A stretch of DNA of 64,000 nucleotides from Solibaculum_A intestinale. GTDB taxonomy: Bacteria > Bacillota > Clostridia > Oscillospirales > Acutalibacteraceae. Shown here piece after piece: positions 7,851-16,858 of this stretch. The stretch lies in assembly GCF_040096205.1 (NCBI RefSeq), contig NZ_JBBMFD010000005.1, positions 1-64,000 on the forward strand, read 5' to 3'. The position numbers and the translations under genes were made by a program. Each line of letters begins with the position of its first letter. The first letter of the stretch is position 1. The notes beneath the pieces are model-generated. The model worked only from the letters and a program-made list of their open reading frames with translations. It did not search any database and had not been told where the DNA came from.

Positions 7851-8828
7851 CTATCCCCGCAGACGGGCGCACAACAGAGTGATGAGCAGGATCTGGTTTA
7901 TATTCCCGTCAAGCAGGCGCATCAGTTCTTCCACTTTGCCGATCAAAGAGAGAAGACGCTCGCTGGTCAGCGTCTGGGCCAGCACCGCCGCAGCCGCCGG
8001 GTCTGGGGAGATGGGCTTGCCGCCCCCCAGGCGGGCCGACAGCCCGTCCCGCAAAAGCAGCAGCAACTCTGACAGGGTGGCCCTGGTCAGGGGCTTGTCC
8101 CGTTCCAATTTGCCCGTGAGCTTTAATAGAGGAAGTTCTGCCGGGGCGCAGAGGGCCCGGGCCATTTTTCCCGCAAGCTCTGCTGCTTCGGAAAGCTTCC
8201 CGTCCTCCAACGCTTCCATTGCCCGGCCGATCACGCCGCCGCACAGGCTTGCCGCCCGGCAAAGCTCCTCTTCCGGCCGGTCAGGGAAGGCGGCACGCAG
8301 GGCCGCAACCGTTTCCTCCTCACTCACTGGGGACAACGCAATGGTTACGCATCGGGAAAGAATGGTGGGCAGCATGGATTCCCGGCTTTCGGCAGTCAGC
8401 AGAAAGACCGCGTAGGAAGGCGGCTCCTCCAGAATCTTTAAAAGAGCGTTTTGCGCCTGTACGGTCATCGTCTGGGCGTTCTCCAGAAGATACATTTTGT
8501 ATTTCCCCTCGTTCGGGGTAATGAACACGTCCGCCTTGATGGCGCGGATCACGTCTAAGTGAAAAGACCGGGCTCCGCCGTCCGACCCGTATTCCCGGAT
8601 ATCCGGGTGAATACCGGTCAGGGACTTGCGGCAGGCGGCGCATTCCCCGCAAGGGACCTCACCGGCCCCTTTGCACTGATAGGCAGCGGCAATCAAGCGC
8701 GCCAAGGTGCGCCGCCCGCAGCCGGCCGGGCCGGTGAGCAGATAAGCATGGGGCAGCCTTCCAGACTCAAACACCCGGGAAAGCTGCTCCTTTGCCGCTT
8801 CATTTCCAAGAAAGGTCCCAAATTTCAT
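7851..8828 (-). CDS. holB: DNA polymerase III subunit delta'
   Basis: A 325-residue clamp-loader subunit of the AAA+ fold. It has a Walker A region GPAGCGRRTLA (about residues 34-44), a zinc-binding CxxxxxxxxCxxCxxC cluster (about 51-66), the LLENAQTM segment and the sensor/SRC motif ILSRC. The Walker A lysine is replaced by arginine, so it probably does not hydrolyse ATP, as is accepted for delta' of several bacteria. It lies between darA and ricT, its usual location. Confidence 0.92.
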   Translation of the reverse strand: MKFGTFLGNEAAKEQLSRVFESGRLPHAYLLTGPAGCGRRTLARLIAAAYQCKGAGEVPCGECAACRKSLTGIHPDIREYGSDGGARSFHLDVIRAIKADVFITPNEGKYKMYLLENAQTMTVQAQNALLKILEEPPSYAVFLLTAESRESMLPTILSRCVTIALSPVSEEETVAALRAAFPDRPEEELCRAASLCGGVIGRAMEALEDGKLSEAAELAGKMARALCAPAELPLLKLTGKLERDKPLTRATLSELLLLLRDGLSARLGGGKPISPDPAAAAVLAQTLTSERLLSLIGKVEELMRLLDGNINQILLITLLCARLRG

Positions 8829-8837
8829 AAAACGTCC

Positions 8838-9161
8838 TTACAGCTTGATAAACTGGTCTACATTAACTACGAACACCGTAGCACCGCCAACCGTAACCTC
8901 CACCGGATAGGAGGCGTATACTTCCATGCCGTAGGCGGAACTGGCCGGGGCGATCTGTGTGCGTTTCTTGCAGCATTTCGAGATGATATCCAGCACATCG
9001 TCTACCTTTTCGTCGTCCACGCCCACGAGCAGAGTGGTGTTGCCCGCCCGCAGGAAGCCGCCGGTGGTAGCGAGCTTGGTGGCCGAGTAACCCGAGGTAG
9101 TCAGAGTAGAGGAGAGCATGGAACTGTCGTCGTTGTTGACGACTGCAAGAATCAACTTCAT
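8838..9161 (-). CDS. darA: Cyclic-di-AMP receptor DarA/PstA (PII-like)
   Basis: A 107-residue member of the DUF970/PII-like family that binds cyclic di-AMP as a trimer. It begins MKLILAVVNNDD and contains TSGYSATKLATTGGFLRAGNTTLLVG, the conserved T-loop base and ligand-binding segment of the family. The ATG at 9161 follows a GGGGGTACC binding site. The gap to holB is 9 bases. The two TrkA/RCK proteins at 27.8-29.1 kb are a class often linked to the same messenger. Confidence 0.93.
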   Translation of the reverse strand: MKLILAVVNNDDSSMLSSTLTTSGYSATKLATTGGFLRAGNTTLLVGVDDEKVDDVLDIISKCCKKRTQIAPASSAYGMEVYASYPVEVTVGGATVFVVNVDQFIKL

Positions 9162-9239
9162 AGAGGGTACCCCCTTTAATAGGTCATGGAACCGCCCGGC
9201 TTTGTACATTGTGTTTCAAAAGGGGCGGATATCCTCTTT

Positions 9240-10580
9240 CTATTTTATCACTTTGATCTCACAAATGCCATAGCTTTTGAGAATTTTCGCCGCCTCTTGG
9301 TCGATGATTTCCCCCGGCGCCACCACCGGCACGCCAGGCGGGCAGGGGCAAGAGGCCTCCGCCGCAATCCGTCCGACGCTGTCGTCGATTGCGATGCGTT
9401 CCCCCGGAGCCAACAGCGCCTGCCTGGGCGAGGCGGCTACCTTAGGCAGCGCCGTCACCGTTCCGGCCTTCGGCAGGGGCGTGCGGCACCCTGGCAGGGC
9501 GGACAGGGCGTTTTTCAGCCGCACGTAGTCTTTTTCCGGGTTAAACGGGGACGGAATGAGAACCACATGCAGCCCGTCGGCGTATTCCGGCTCCACCCCC
9601 TGCTGGCGCAGAAGTTCCGCCGCCGTATGTCCGGTAAGCCCCAACGGGCCGGTGCCGATGGTGATGCGTACCGGGTCCCATTCCCCCTGGGGCAGTGTCA
9701 TCCCCAGAGCCAGCGCGTGCCGGCGTACGTCCTCCACCTGCTCCTTGAGCCTCGAAAAGGCTGCGGTGCCTTCCTCCTCAAGCCAGGCCCGGCAAAGGTC
9801 CAAAGACACCATGATGGGATAGGAAGGGCTTGTGGAGCCGAACAGGGCCATGGCGGAGGGGGCCTCCGCGCAATAGGCATCCTCGGCAATGTGCAGCCAG
9901 GCGCCGCCGGTCATCACCGGCAGGGTCTTGTGGGCAGAATCGCAGGTGATGGAGGCGCCGCGCTCCAAAGGATGGGCGCCAGGCGCTGCGAATTTCAGGT
10001 GGGCGCCGTGGGCGTTGTCTACCAGGAGCGGCACCCCGTGGGCCCGGCAAACCGCGGAAATGCCCTTTAGGTCGCACAGCACCCCATAATAATCGGGCGT
10101 AGTTACATAAACCGCGCAGGCGTCCGGGTTCTCGGTCAGGGCGGCCTCGATGTCCTGCGGGTAAATCCGGCCGGGAAGGCCGTCCCCCGCGTCGGGCCTG
10201 GGAAGGACCCATACAGGCGTAATGTCCAAAAGAGCCATGGCGTTAACCGCCGAGCGGTGGATGGTGCGTCCGGCTACGATCTTTCCCCCCTGAGGAACCG
10301 CCAGGCGCAGCATGGTCTGGATGCAAAGAGAACAGCCGCCAGCGGAAAACAAGGTGCGTTTGGTTTTGTACAGAGCACTCGCCCGCTCCATGGCTTCCGC
10401 GATAGGGCCGGCGGCCTCGTAAAGGCTGTCGGTATCGGGAATTTCCGTGGTATCCAGCCGCAAAAGGTCGCCCATCCGATCAAGGGGAGAGGCGATTCCC
10501 TTGTGGCCGGGCATGTGCATGGGGACGCGGCCCAGGGCAAGATGCTGTTCGAGTGCGTTTAACAAAGGAGAAGCGGACAT
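9240..10580 (-). CDS. Orn/Lys/Arg decarboxylase family PLP enzyme (YaaO-like)
   Basis: A 446-residue fold-type I PLP enzyme of the major Orn/Lys/Arg decarboxylase family, truncated relative to the long enterobacterial enzymes. MHMPGHKG is the family's N-terminal signature (about residues 23-30), FSAGGCS is the cofactor phosphate region, LVDNAHGAH supplies the Asp, and CDSAHKTLP carries the PLP lysine. A C-terminal domain follows. ATG 10580 was chosen over 10586 because GGAGG then has normal spacing. The yaaO-yaaQ-holB-yaaT order matches Firmicutes, though the thymidylate kinase gene often found here is absent. Substrate (arginine or lysine) is not readable. Confidence 0.85.
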   Translation of the reverse strand: MSASPLLNALEQHLALGRVPMHMPGHKGIASPLDRMGDLLRLDTTEIPDTDSLYEAAGPIAEAMERASALYKTKRTLFSAGGCSLCIQTMLRLAVPQGGKIVAGRTIHRSAVNAMALLDITPVWVLPRPDAGDGLPGRIYPQDIEAALTENPDACAVYVTTPDYYGVLCDLKGISAVCRAHGVPLLVDNAHGAHLKFAAPGAHPLERGASITCDSAHKTLPVMTGGAWLHIAEDAYCAEAPSAMALFGSTSPSYPIMVSLDLCRAWLEEEGTAAFSRLKEQVEDVRRHALALGMTLPQGEWDPVRITIGTGPLGLTGHTAAELLRQQGVEPEYADGLHVVLIPSPFNPEKDYVRLKNALSALPGCRTPLPKAGTVTALPKVAASPRQALLAPGERIAIDDSVGRIAAEASCPCPPGVPVVAPGEIIDQEAAKILKSYGICEIKVIK

Positions 10581-10670
10581 ATTCATTCCTCCATCGGCGT
10601 GATCAAAAAAGAAGGCGTTCTTTCTCATTATATGAAAAAGAAACGGTTTTGTGTCAAAAACGCCCGGTTT

Positions 10671-11342
10671 TTACCGCTTCCCCACCGGGCAGTTGGCCAT
10701 GCAGATGCCGCATACCGCACCGCGGCCGATGTGCTGGTAGGTTTTCATGTGTTTCGAGCACTTGTCCGGGTCGTAATAGGACTCCCGGTCCATGCCGGGA
10801 CGGAAGGAAACTCCCGCAATAGCCCCTGCCGGGCAGCAGTCCTGGCAGACGGTGCAGGCCCCGCAGCCGGGATAAACGGGCGGCTCGGTTACCGGAAGGG
10901 GACAGTCGGTCAGCACGGTGGCAAGCCGCACCCGGGGCCCCCACTGAGGGGTAATAAGCAAGGCGGACTTGCCGATCCACCCCAGCCCCGCCGCCACCGC
11001 TGCGGTCTTGTGGGGAAAGAGGCCCCGGTATTCCTCTCGCGGCGGGATGGACTGGGAGGCGGCGATGGGCATCGCTTGATAACCAGTCCGTTCCAGCCGC
11101 GCCGCCGCCCGCAGCGTCCAAGAGTCTAAAAAGGCGTTGGCGGCCCGGTAATGCTGGAAATAAGGATAGGTGGGCCCGTCTGCGACCGGGGCTACAATTG
11201 GGGACGAGAGGGCAAACACCAGCGTGATTCCGTAGGGAAGATGGGCCAGAGATGAGGGCAGCCGCCCGTCCAGCCGGGAGAATCCCACCGCCGCCATCCC
11301 GTCCTCTTCCATTTGCCGGACAAGTCCATCCAAGTCGAACAT
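10671..11342 (-). CDS. QueG-like double [4Fe-4S] protein
   Basis: A 223-residue protein related to the core of epoxyqueuosine reductase. It has GLGWIGKSALLITPQWGPRVRLATVLTD (the cobalamin/substrate-region signature of the family) and two ferredoxin-type clusters, CGACTVCQDCCP and CSKHMK...CGICMANCPVG. QueG proteins are usually over 300 residues, so this is a short relative whose substrate may differ. ATG 11342 follows GGAGG; a TTG two codons upstream is a poorer choice. It is 90 bases upstream of the decarboxylase gene. Confidence 0.75.
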   Translation of the reverse strand: MFDLDGLVRQMEEDGMAAVGFSRLDGRLPSSLAHLPYGITLVFALSSPIVAPVADGPTYPYFQHYRAANAFLDSWTLRAAARLERTGYQAMPIAASQSIPPREEYRGLFPHKTAAVAAGLGWIGKSALLITPQWGPRVRLATVLTDCPLPVTEPPVYPGCGACTVCQDCCPAGAIAGVSFRPGMDRESYYDPDKCSKHMKTYQHIGRGAVCGICMANCPVGKR

Positions 11343-11598
11343 GGTCAAAGCCTCCTGATCCTATCCATATTCATAAGGCACAGCAAGAAAATCGACCGAG
11401 CAAGGAAAAACCGCCGCCGGACTGCACCGCTCCCGTTTCGCGGCTGCGCTGCCTCTAGGCAAAAAGCCGGCCTAGGTATAGCAAGCTGCCCGGGCGCATA
11501 TAGAAGGGAGAAATCGAACCGCTTTTCTTCTGCCGGATTCTCATGTGTGCATAATATGTGGTATTATACAATATTTTTTGGGTTCTGGGGAGGTTTTG

Positions 11599-11627
11599 TT
11601 GCAATCAAGAGGGAGGGATGGTAAAAT
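11599..11627 (+). promoter_or_regulatory. Possible promoter for NusG_II/Gx genes
   Basis: TTGCAA and TAAAAT are separated by 17 bases in the 336-base divergent gap after the QueG-like gene. An alternative -10 (TGTGGTATTATAC) lies at about 11560. The rest of the gap has only weak hairpins. Confidence 0.4.
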
Positions 11628-11678
11628 ATTTGGGTATTGGATAAGAAATTTGCCGCGTTCTTTTCTCTGGAGCGGCAC

Positions 11679-12077
11679 ATGGGCAGGAGGCAGCTTTTGA
11701 AAGCACGCAAGCTTTGGCGGATGGCCGATCTGGCGCTGGTTGCGGTGGTGCTTGCCGCTGCAGTGATCACGGCGGTCCTCCTTTGGGTTCCCACCGGCGG
11801 CGACGCGGTGGCGGTCATTGCGGTAGGCGGGGAAGAGGTAGGCCGCGTGAGGCTCAGTGGTGTGACCGCAGGGTATGACCTGCCGCTTCACACCGACCCG
11901 CAGGTGATCCTTCGGGTGGAGCCCGGGCGCGTCTGCTTCCAAGAAGCCGGGTGCCCCGACCAAGTCTGTGTCAACACCGGGTGGCTGACCTCCCCCGGCC
12001 AGACGGCGGTCTGTCTGCCCGCCCGCGCCTCGGTGCGTATCCAGGGGGCTGGCGGGGTGGACGCGGTGGTCCGATGA
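11679..12077 (+). CDS. NusG domain II-containing membrane-anchored protein
   Basis: About 132 residues with one N-terminal membrane helix (LALVAVVLAAAVITAVLLW) and an extracytoplasmic NusG_II domain ending with cysteines in VCFQEAGCPDQVCVNTGWL, a family hallmark. The function of the family is not established. It typically stands next to Gx-type transporters and redox operons, as here. ATG 11679 follows TGGAG; a TTG at 11637 would be almost leaderless. The stop overlaps the next start (ATGA). Confidence 0.75.
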   Translation: MGRRQLLKARKLWRMADLALVAVVLAAAVITAVLLWVPTGGDAVAVIAVGGEEVGRVRLSGVTAGYDLPLHTDPQVILRVEPGRVCFQEAGCPDQVCVNTGWLTSPGQTAVCLPARASVRIQGAGGVDAVVR

Positions 12078-12613
12078 CAAGGCGGAGGTGCAAGCGAGTG
12101 GAAAGGAAAAGCCGGGCCAAACAGGTGGCGCTGCTTGGAATGCTTGGAGCGGTGGCCATCGTGCTGTCCTGGCTGGAAGGGATGCTCGGCCCGGTGCCCG
12201 GGCTTCCGCCGGGTGCCAAGCTGGGGCTTTCCAACGTGGCGACCATGCTGGCGGCTTCCACCATGGGACCCGGCAGCGCTATGGCCATTGCGCTTTTAAA
12301 GGGCCTCTTCGCGGGTTTGACCCGGGGCCTTACCGCAGGGCTCATGAGCCTTTCCGGCGGCCTTCTCAGCACAGGCGTGGTCTGCCTTCTCCTTTGGTGG
12401 AAAAGGTGCCCGCTGGGTTATATCGGCATTGGGATTGCGGGAGCGGTCTGTCACAACTTGGGGCAGCTTATGGTTTCCTTTTTGCTGACAAACGCCGCCG
12501 TCTTTGCCTACCTGCCTTTTTTGCTGCTGTTCGCTTTGCCGGCAGGAGCGGTCACCGGGCTTACCTTGTATATTTTACTGCCGGCCTTCTCCCGGCTTCG
12601 GGGAGAAAGGTAA
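12074..12613 (+). CDS. Gx transporter family membrane protein
   Basis: A 179-residue polytopic protein with about five hydrophobic segments and the ECF-S-like motif LPPGAKLGLSNVATMLAA followed by GLFAGLTRG. This is the Gx transporter family, often mislabelled heptaprenyl diphosphate synthase component I. It starts at the ATGA overlap with the NusG_II gene and is 70 bases upstream of rnfC. Its substrate is unknown; the context suggests a cofactor precursor used by flavinylated redox proteins (inference). Confidence 0.8.
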   Translation: MTRRRCKRVERKSRAKQVALLGMLGAVAIVLSWLEGMLGPVPGLPPGAKLGLSNVATMLAASTMGPGSAMAIALLKGLFAGLTRGLTAGLMSLSGGLLSTGVVCLLLWWKRCPLGYIGIGIAGAVCHNLGQLMVSFLLTNAAVFAYLPFLLLFALPAGAVTGLTLYILLPAFSRLRGER

Positions 12614-12683
12614 CGTTTGGTTATCCTTATGGTATAATGGGAACGAAATTATACCGGACAAGATAGATGATGGAGGAAACACA

Positions 12684-14048
12684 ATGGAAAACAAAACCCT
12701 CAGGCGGTTCTTTTCCTTTGGGACGTCCCGGCCGCACGGCGGCGCGTCGGTGCCCCACCGGAAGAACACCGCGGACAGCGAGTCGGTGGTCATGCCGCCG
12801 CCCGAACGGGTGATCATTGCCATGCAGCAGCACATCGGCGCGCCCTGCGAGCCGACGGTGAAGCCGGGCGACCCGGTGGCGGTGGGCCAGGTGGTGGGGG
12901 ACACGAAGGCGTTCGTATCCGCGCCCATCCATGCCAGCGTCTCGGGTACCGTTCAGGCAATCACCGAAATCCAGCTGCCCGGCGGGCAGAAAACCAAGGC
13001 GGTGGTCATCGAGAGCGACGGGGAGCAGCGGGTGCACGAAAGCGTACAGCCCCCGGTCATTCAATCCAGGGAGGACTTTGCGGCGGCGGTGCGCGCGTCG
13101 GGGCTTGTGGGCCTGGGCGGCGCGGGATTTCCGGCCCATGTGAAGTTAAATCCCCCCAAGGACGCGAAGATCGATACGCTGATTGTCAACGGCGCCGAGT
13201 GCGAGCCTTACATCACCGCCGACTACCGGGAGATTATGGAGAACAGCTGGGACATTATGTCGGGCGTTTATGCGGTCAAGGACCTTTTGGGCGTGGAAAA
13301 CGTCATCATCGCCATTGAGAACAACAAGCCCGACGGCATCAAGGTTCTCAGCTCCATCGCCAATAACTCCAACGACCCCGATAACCAGGTGAACATCAAG
13401 GCCCTGCCCTCCCGGTACCCCCAGGGGGCGGAGAAGGTGCTCATCCAGGCAACCACCGGGCGGGTGGTTCCCACCGGCAAGCTTCCCAGCGACGTGGGCG
13501 TGGTGGTGATGAACATCACTTCCATCGCCTTTTTGTCCCGGTATATGAAAACCGGGATGCCTCTTACCACCAAGCGGCTGACCATCGACGGGTCCGCTAT
13601 CTGGTCGCCGAAAAACGTGATCGTTCCCATCGGAACCCCCATCAAGGATGTCATCGCGTTTGCCGGGGGCTATAAGGAAGACCCCAGGAAAATCATCATG
13701 GGCGGCCCGATGATGGGCCTTGCCATGGTGGACGATTCCCTTCCGGTTTTGAAGCAGAACAACGCCATTTTAGCCTTCGACGAAAAGGAAGCCAAGCTTA
13801 TGGAGCCGCTGCCCTGCATCCGGTGCGGCAAATGCGTGCAGGCATGTCCCATGAAGCTGATGCCCACCTCCATCGAGCGGCTCTATAAGGCAAAGGACGT
13901 GGAGGGCTTGCAGAAGGCGGGCGCCATGACCTGCATGGAATGCGGCTGCTGCGCGTTCGTATGTCCCGCGGGGCGGCGGCTGGTGCAGTCCATGCGTCTG
14001 TCCAAGGCCCTGATCAAAAACGCACCGAAGAAGGAGGCGAAGGGATAA
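12684..14048 (+). CDS. rnfC: Rnf complex subunit RnfC
   Basis: A 454-residue soluble subunit of the Rnf ferredoxin:NAD+ oxidoreductase, which couples electron transfer to Na+ or H+ export. It contains the NADH-binding region GLVGLGGAGFPAHVKL (about residues 135-150), ECEPYITADYR, and two [4Fe-4S] motifs near the end, CIRCGKCVQACP and CMECGCCAFVCP. ATG 12684 follows GGAGG. An extended -10 (TGGTATAAT) at about 12627-12635 may start the operon. It overlaps rnfD by one base. Confidence 0.96.
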   Translation: MENKTLRRFFSFGTSRPHGGASVPHRKNTADSESVVMPPPERVIIAMQQHIGAPCEPTVKPGDPVAVGQVVGDTKAFVSAPIHASVSGTVQAITEIQLPGGQKTKAVVIESDGEQRVHESVQPPVIQSREDFAAAVRASGLVGLGGAGFPAHVKLNPPKDAKIDTLIVNGAECEPYITADYREIMENSWDIMSGVYAVKDLLGVENVIIAIENNKPDGIKVLSSIANNSNDPDNQVNIKALPSRYPQGAEKVLIQATTGRVVPTGKLPSDVGVVVMNITSIAFLSRYMKTGMPLTTKRLTIDGSAIWSPKNVIVPIGTPIKDVIAFAGGYKEDPRKIIMGGPMMGLAMVDDSLPVLKQNNAILAFDEKEAKLMEPLPCIRCGKCVQACPMKLMPTSIERLYKAKDVEGLQKAGAMTCMECGCCAFVCPAGRRLVQSMRLSKALIKNAPKKEAKG

Positions 14049-14992
14049 TGGAAAAGCTGTTTGTATCCTCGTCCCCCCATCTGCGCAGCGGGACGGGCGT
14101 GCGCTCCATCATGCTCGACGTGATCATCGCCCTGACCCCCGCCTTGATTGCCTCAGTGATCCTGTTTGGCCTGCGGGCCCTGCTGGTGACGGCGGTGTCG
14201 GTTGCCGCGGCAGTGCTGGCGGAATACATTTCCCGGAAACTCATGAAGCGCCCCAATTCCATCGGGGATTTGAGCGCCGTGGTCACCGGTATGCTGTTGG
14301 CCTTTAACCTGCCCGTGTCCATCCCCCTGTGGATCGCCGCGCTGGGCTCGGCCATCGCCATCGTGGTGGTCAAGCAGTTCTTCGGCGGCATCGGGCAGAA
14401 CTTTGTCAATCCCGCCCTGGCCGGGCGCATCATCCTGATGGTGTCCTTTCCGGCACAGATGACCAAGTGGACCATGCCGCTGACCTCCTTTAGCGGGGTG
14501 GACGCGGTGACCACCGCTACCCCTCTGGGAATCCTCAGCGAGGGCGGGGAGCAGGCCATGCCCCCTCTTCTCGACTTGTTCTTCGGCGTGCGGGGCGGCT
14601 GCCTGGGAGAAACCTGCGGGGTGGCGCTTTTGCTGGGCGGGGTGTACTTGGTGGCCCGCAAGGTGATTAACCCCATTATCCCCATCTGTTATGTAGGCAC
14701 GGCGGCGCTGTTGTCCCTGGCCTTCGGGCTGGACCCGCTGGTACAGATCCTGTCCGGCGGTCTGCTTTTGGGTGCCATTTTCATGGCGACCGATTATGCC
14801 ACCTCTCCCTTGACCAATTGGGGCAAAGTGATCTTCGGCATCGGCTGCGGCGTACTTACCATGATCATCCGCCAGTTCGGCAGCCTGCCGGAAGGTGTGT
14901 CCTTCTCCATTGTGCTGATGAATATCCTGGTACCCTATATTGACCGGCTGACCCGTCCGGTTCCGTTTGGAGAGGAGGGAGCGCGGCAATGA
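14048..14992 (+). CDS. rnfD: Rnf complex subunit RnfD
   Basis: A 314-residue membrane subunit with about eight to nine helices that carries covalent FMN. It has the family segment NFVNPALAGRIIL and, in the FMN attachment region, the SGVDAVTTATPLG motif where the threonine is flavinylated. Starts in the TAATG overlap with rnfC and overlaps rnfG by four bases. Confidence 0.95.
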   Translation: MEKLFVSSSPHLRSGTGVRSIMLDVIIALTPALIASVILFGLRALLVTAVSVAAAVLAEYISRKLMKRPNSIGDLSAVVTGMLLAFNLPVSIPLWIAALGSAIAIVVVKQFFGGIGQNFVNPALAGRIILMVSFPAQMTKWTMPLTSFSGVDAVTTATPLGILSEGGEQAMPPLLDLFFGVRGGCLGETCGVALLLGGVYLVARKVINPIIPICYVGTAALLSLAFGLDPLVQILSGGLLLGAIFMATDYATSPLTNWGKVIFGIGCGVLTMIIRQFGSLPEGVSFSIVLMNILVPYIDRLTRPVPFGEEGARQ

Positions 14993-15555
14993 TAAAAAAG
15001 ATCATAGGCCCGGCCGCCGCGCTGACCATTATCTGCGTGGTGGTGACGGCGCTGCTGGCAGGCACGAACTATATCACCAAAGACATTGTGGCAGAAAGAG
15101 CCGCCGCCACGGCGGAGGCTTCCCGCAAGCAGGTGCTCCCGGCGGCCGCTTCCTTTGAGGAGGTGACCATCGCCGAAGAGGAGAACGGCATGTATGCCGG
15201 GCTTGATGCGGCGGGCGAGGTGGTCGGCTACGTGTTCGAAACCTCCGGCAAGGGCTATGGCGGTGCGGTCAACGTGATGACCGGCATGACCAAGGACGGG
15301 GAAATCACCGCTGTGACGCTGGTTTCCCACAGCGAAACCCCAGGCTTGGGCGCTAAGGCGGGCAACGACGCTTTTATCTCCCAGTACCAGGGCGCTGCTC
15401 CGGAAGGCGGCTTTGCGGTGACCAAGAATGCACCCACCGCCGACAATCAGGTGCAGGCGGTCACCGGGGCCACCATTACCTCCAAGGCGGTCACCACCGC
15501 GGTCAACGAAGCCATCGAGCTCTATGAAACCTATGGGAAAGGAGGCGGTGCGTAA
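14989..15555 (+). CDS. rnfG: Rnf complex subunit RnfG (FMN-binding)
   Basis: A 188-residue periplasm-facing protein with one N-terminal membrane helix and an FMN_bind domain. The flavinylation motif TGATITSKA (about residues 163-171) holds the acceptor threonine modified by ApbE-type transferases. SHSETPGLGAK is also typical. It lies between rnfD and rnfE with overlapping ends, indicating translational coupling. Confidence 0.95.
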   Translation: MIKKIIGPAAALTIICVVVTALLAGTNYITKDIVAERAAATAEASRKQVLPAAASFEEVTIAEEENGMYAGLDAAGEVVGYVFETSGKGYGGAVNVMTGMTKDGEITAVTLVSHSETPGLGAKAGNDAFISQYQGAAPEGGFAVTKNAPTADNQVQAVTGATITSKAVTTAVNEAIELYETYGKGGGA

Positions 15556-16250
15556 TGGCAAAGGGCAAGCTTCTTTCTACCTTTACCAAGGGCATTGTGA
15601 AGGAAAACCCGGTGCTTCGCCTGGTGCTGGGCACCTGCCCGACCCTGGCGGTCACCACCATGGCAGAAAACGGCCTGTGGATGGGGATGGCGGCCACCCT
15701 CGTCCTTTTGGGGTCCAACGTGGTCATTTCCCTTACCCGCAAGGTCATTCCCGATAAGGTGCGCATTCCGGCCTTTATTACCATCATCGCCGGCTTTGTC
15801 ACTCTGGTACAGATGCTGGTAAAGGCGTATGCCCCCGAGGTCAACGATAAGCTGGGCATTTTCCTGCCCCTGATCGTGGTCAACTGCATCATCCTGGCCC
15901 GGGCGGAAATGTTCGCCAGCAAAAACAAGGTGCTTCCCAGCATTTTAGATGCGCTGGGTATGGGAATCGGTTTTACCGCGGCCTTGGTGCTCATGGGTTC
16001 CATCCGGGAGCTTTTGGGCAGCGGCAGCCTCTTCGGCGTTCCCATCACCAGCAATTTCATTGATCCCATGATCGTCATGATTCTCCCGGCCGGCGGCTTC
16101 TTCGTGTTCGCTATCCTCATCGTGCTGGCCAACAAGCTCTCCGGCGACGGCAAAAAAGCGGTTCTCGGCTGCGCCGGATGCCCCTCCGCGGCCCACTGCC
16201 CGAATGCCCAGACGGGTGGCTGTGAGGAAAAGAAGGAGGGTGAGCAGTAA
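15555..16250 (+). CDS. rnfE: Rnf complex subunit RnfE with Cys-rich tail
   Basis: A 231-residue integral membrane subunit with six helices (GTCPTLAVT, LPLIVVNCIILARAE, MGIGFTAALVLMGSIRELLG). Like RnfA it places cysteines inside the membrane that hold an Fe-S cluster. After the last helix there is an unusual tail, CAGCPSAAHCPN...GGC, four cysteines in 20 residues, reminiscent of FeoB-associated Cys-rich peptides. The tail's role is unknown. Ends overlap with both neighbours. Confidence 0.95.
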   Translation: MAKGKLLSTFTKGIVKENPVLRLVLGTCPTLAVTTMAENGLWMGMAATLVLLGSNVVISLTRKVIPDKVRIPAFITIIAGFVTLVQMLVKAYAPEVNDKLGIFLPLIVVNCIILARAEMFASKNKVLPSILDALGMGIGFTAALVLMGSIRELLGSGSLFGVPITSNFIDPMIVMILPAGGFFVFAILIVLANKLSGDGKKAVLGCAGCPSAAHCPNAQTGGCEEKKEGEQ

Positions 16251-16840
16251 TGCAAATGGCCATAACCATCCTGATTTCCGGGATTTTGACCGATAACTTC
16301 GTGTTATCCAAGTTTTTAGGGATCTGCCCGTTTTTGGGCGTGTCCAAGAAGACCAACACCGCCGCCGGCATGAGCGCGGCCGTTATCTTCGTCATGCTCA
16401 TCGCCACTTTGGTGACCTATCCGGTATATGCCTGGCTGCTAGTTCCCAACGGCCTGGACTATCTGCAAACCATCGTGTTCATCCTGGTCATCGCGGCGCT
16501 GGTGCAACTGGTGGAAATTGCTCTGCGTAAATTCTTACCGCCGTTATACAATTCGTTGGGTATTTATCTGCCCCTCATTACCACCAACTGCGCGGTGCTG
16601 GGCGTGACCATCCTCAATTTCGACAACAACTACAACTACGGCGAGGCCCTCCTCAACGCCTTCGGCGCGGGCGTGGGCTTTCTGCTGGCGATGATTCTTT
16701 TTGCAGGCGTGCGGGAGAAGCTGGAGGGGTGCGACATCCCCGAGTCCCTCAAAGGCCTGCCCATCACACTCATTGCCGCGTCGCTGGTATCCATCTCCTT
16801 CCTGGGCTTTCAGGGCCTGGCGGAAGGGCTATTCAAGTAG
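16250..16840 (+). CDS. rnfA: Rnf complex subunit RnfA
   Basis: A 196-residue membrane subunit of six helices, homologous to RnfE but inserted in the opposite topology. Conserved features are DNFVLSKFLGICPFLGVSKK near the N-terminus and LPLITTNCAVLGV, each supplying intramembrane cysteines. Its ATG overlaps the rnfE stop. It ends in TAG, so this genome uses TAG as a normal stop codon. Confidence 0.96.
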   Translation: MQMAITILISGILTDNFVLSKFLGICPFLGVSKKTNTAAGMSAAVIFVMLIATLVTYPVYAWLLVPNGLDYLQTIVFILVIAALVQLVEIALRKFLPPLYNSLGIYLPLITTNCAVLGVTILNFDNNYNYGEALLNAFGAGVGFLLAMILFAGVREKLEGCDIPESLKGLPITLIAASLVSISFLGFQGLAEGLFK

Positions 16841-16858
16841 AAAGGAGGCGCTTTTCCT

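Noticed and set aside
9210..9260. Missing thymidylate kinase gene as a disruption
   Set aside because: The cluster is simply without tmk between the decarboxylase and darA genes. Spacing is normal and no remnant is seen, so the gene probably lies elsewhere.
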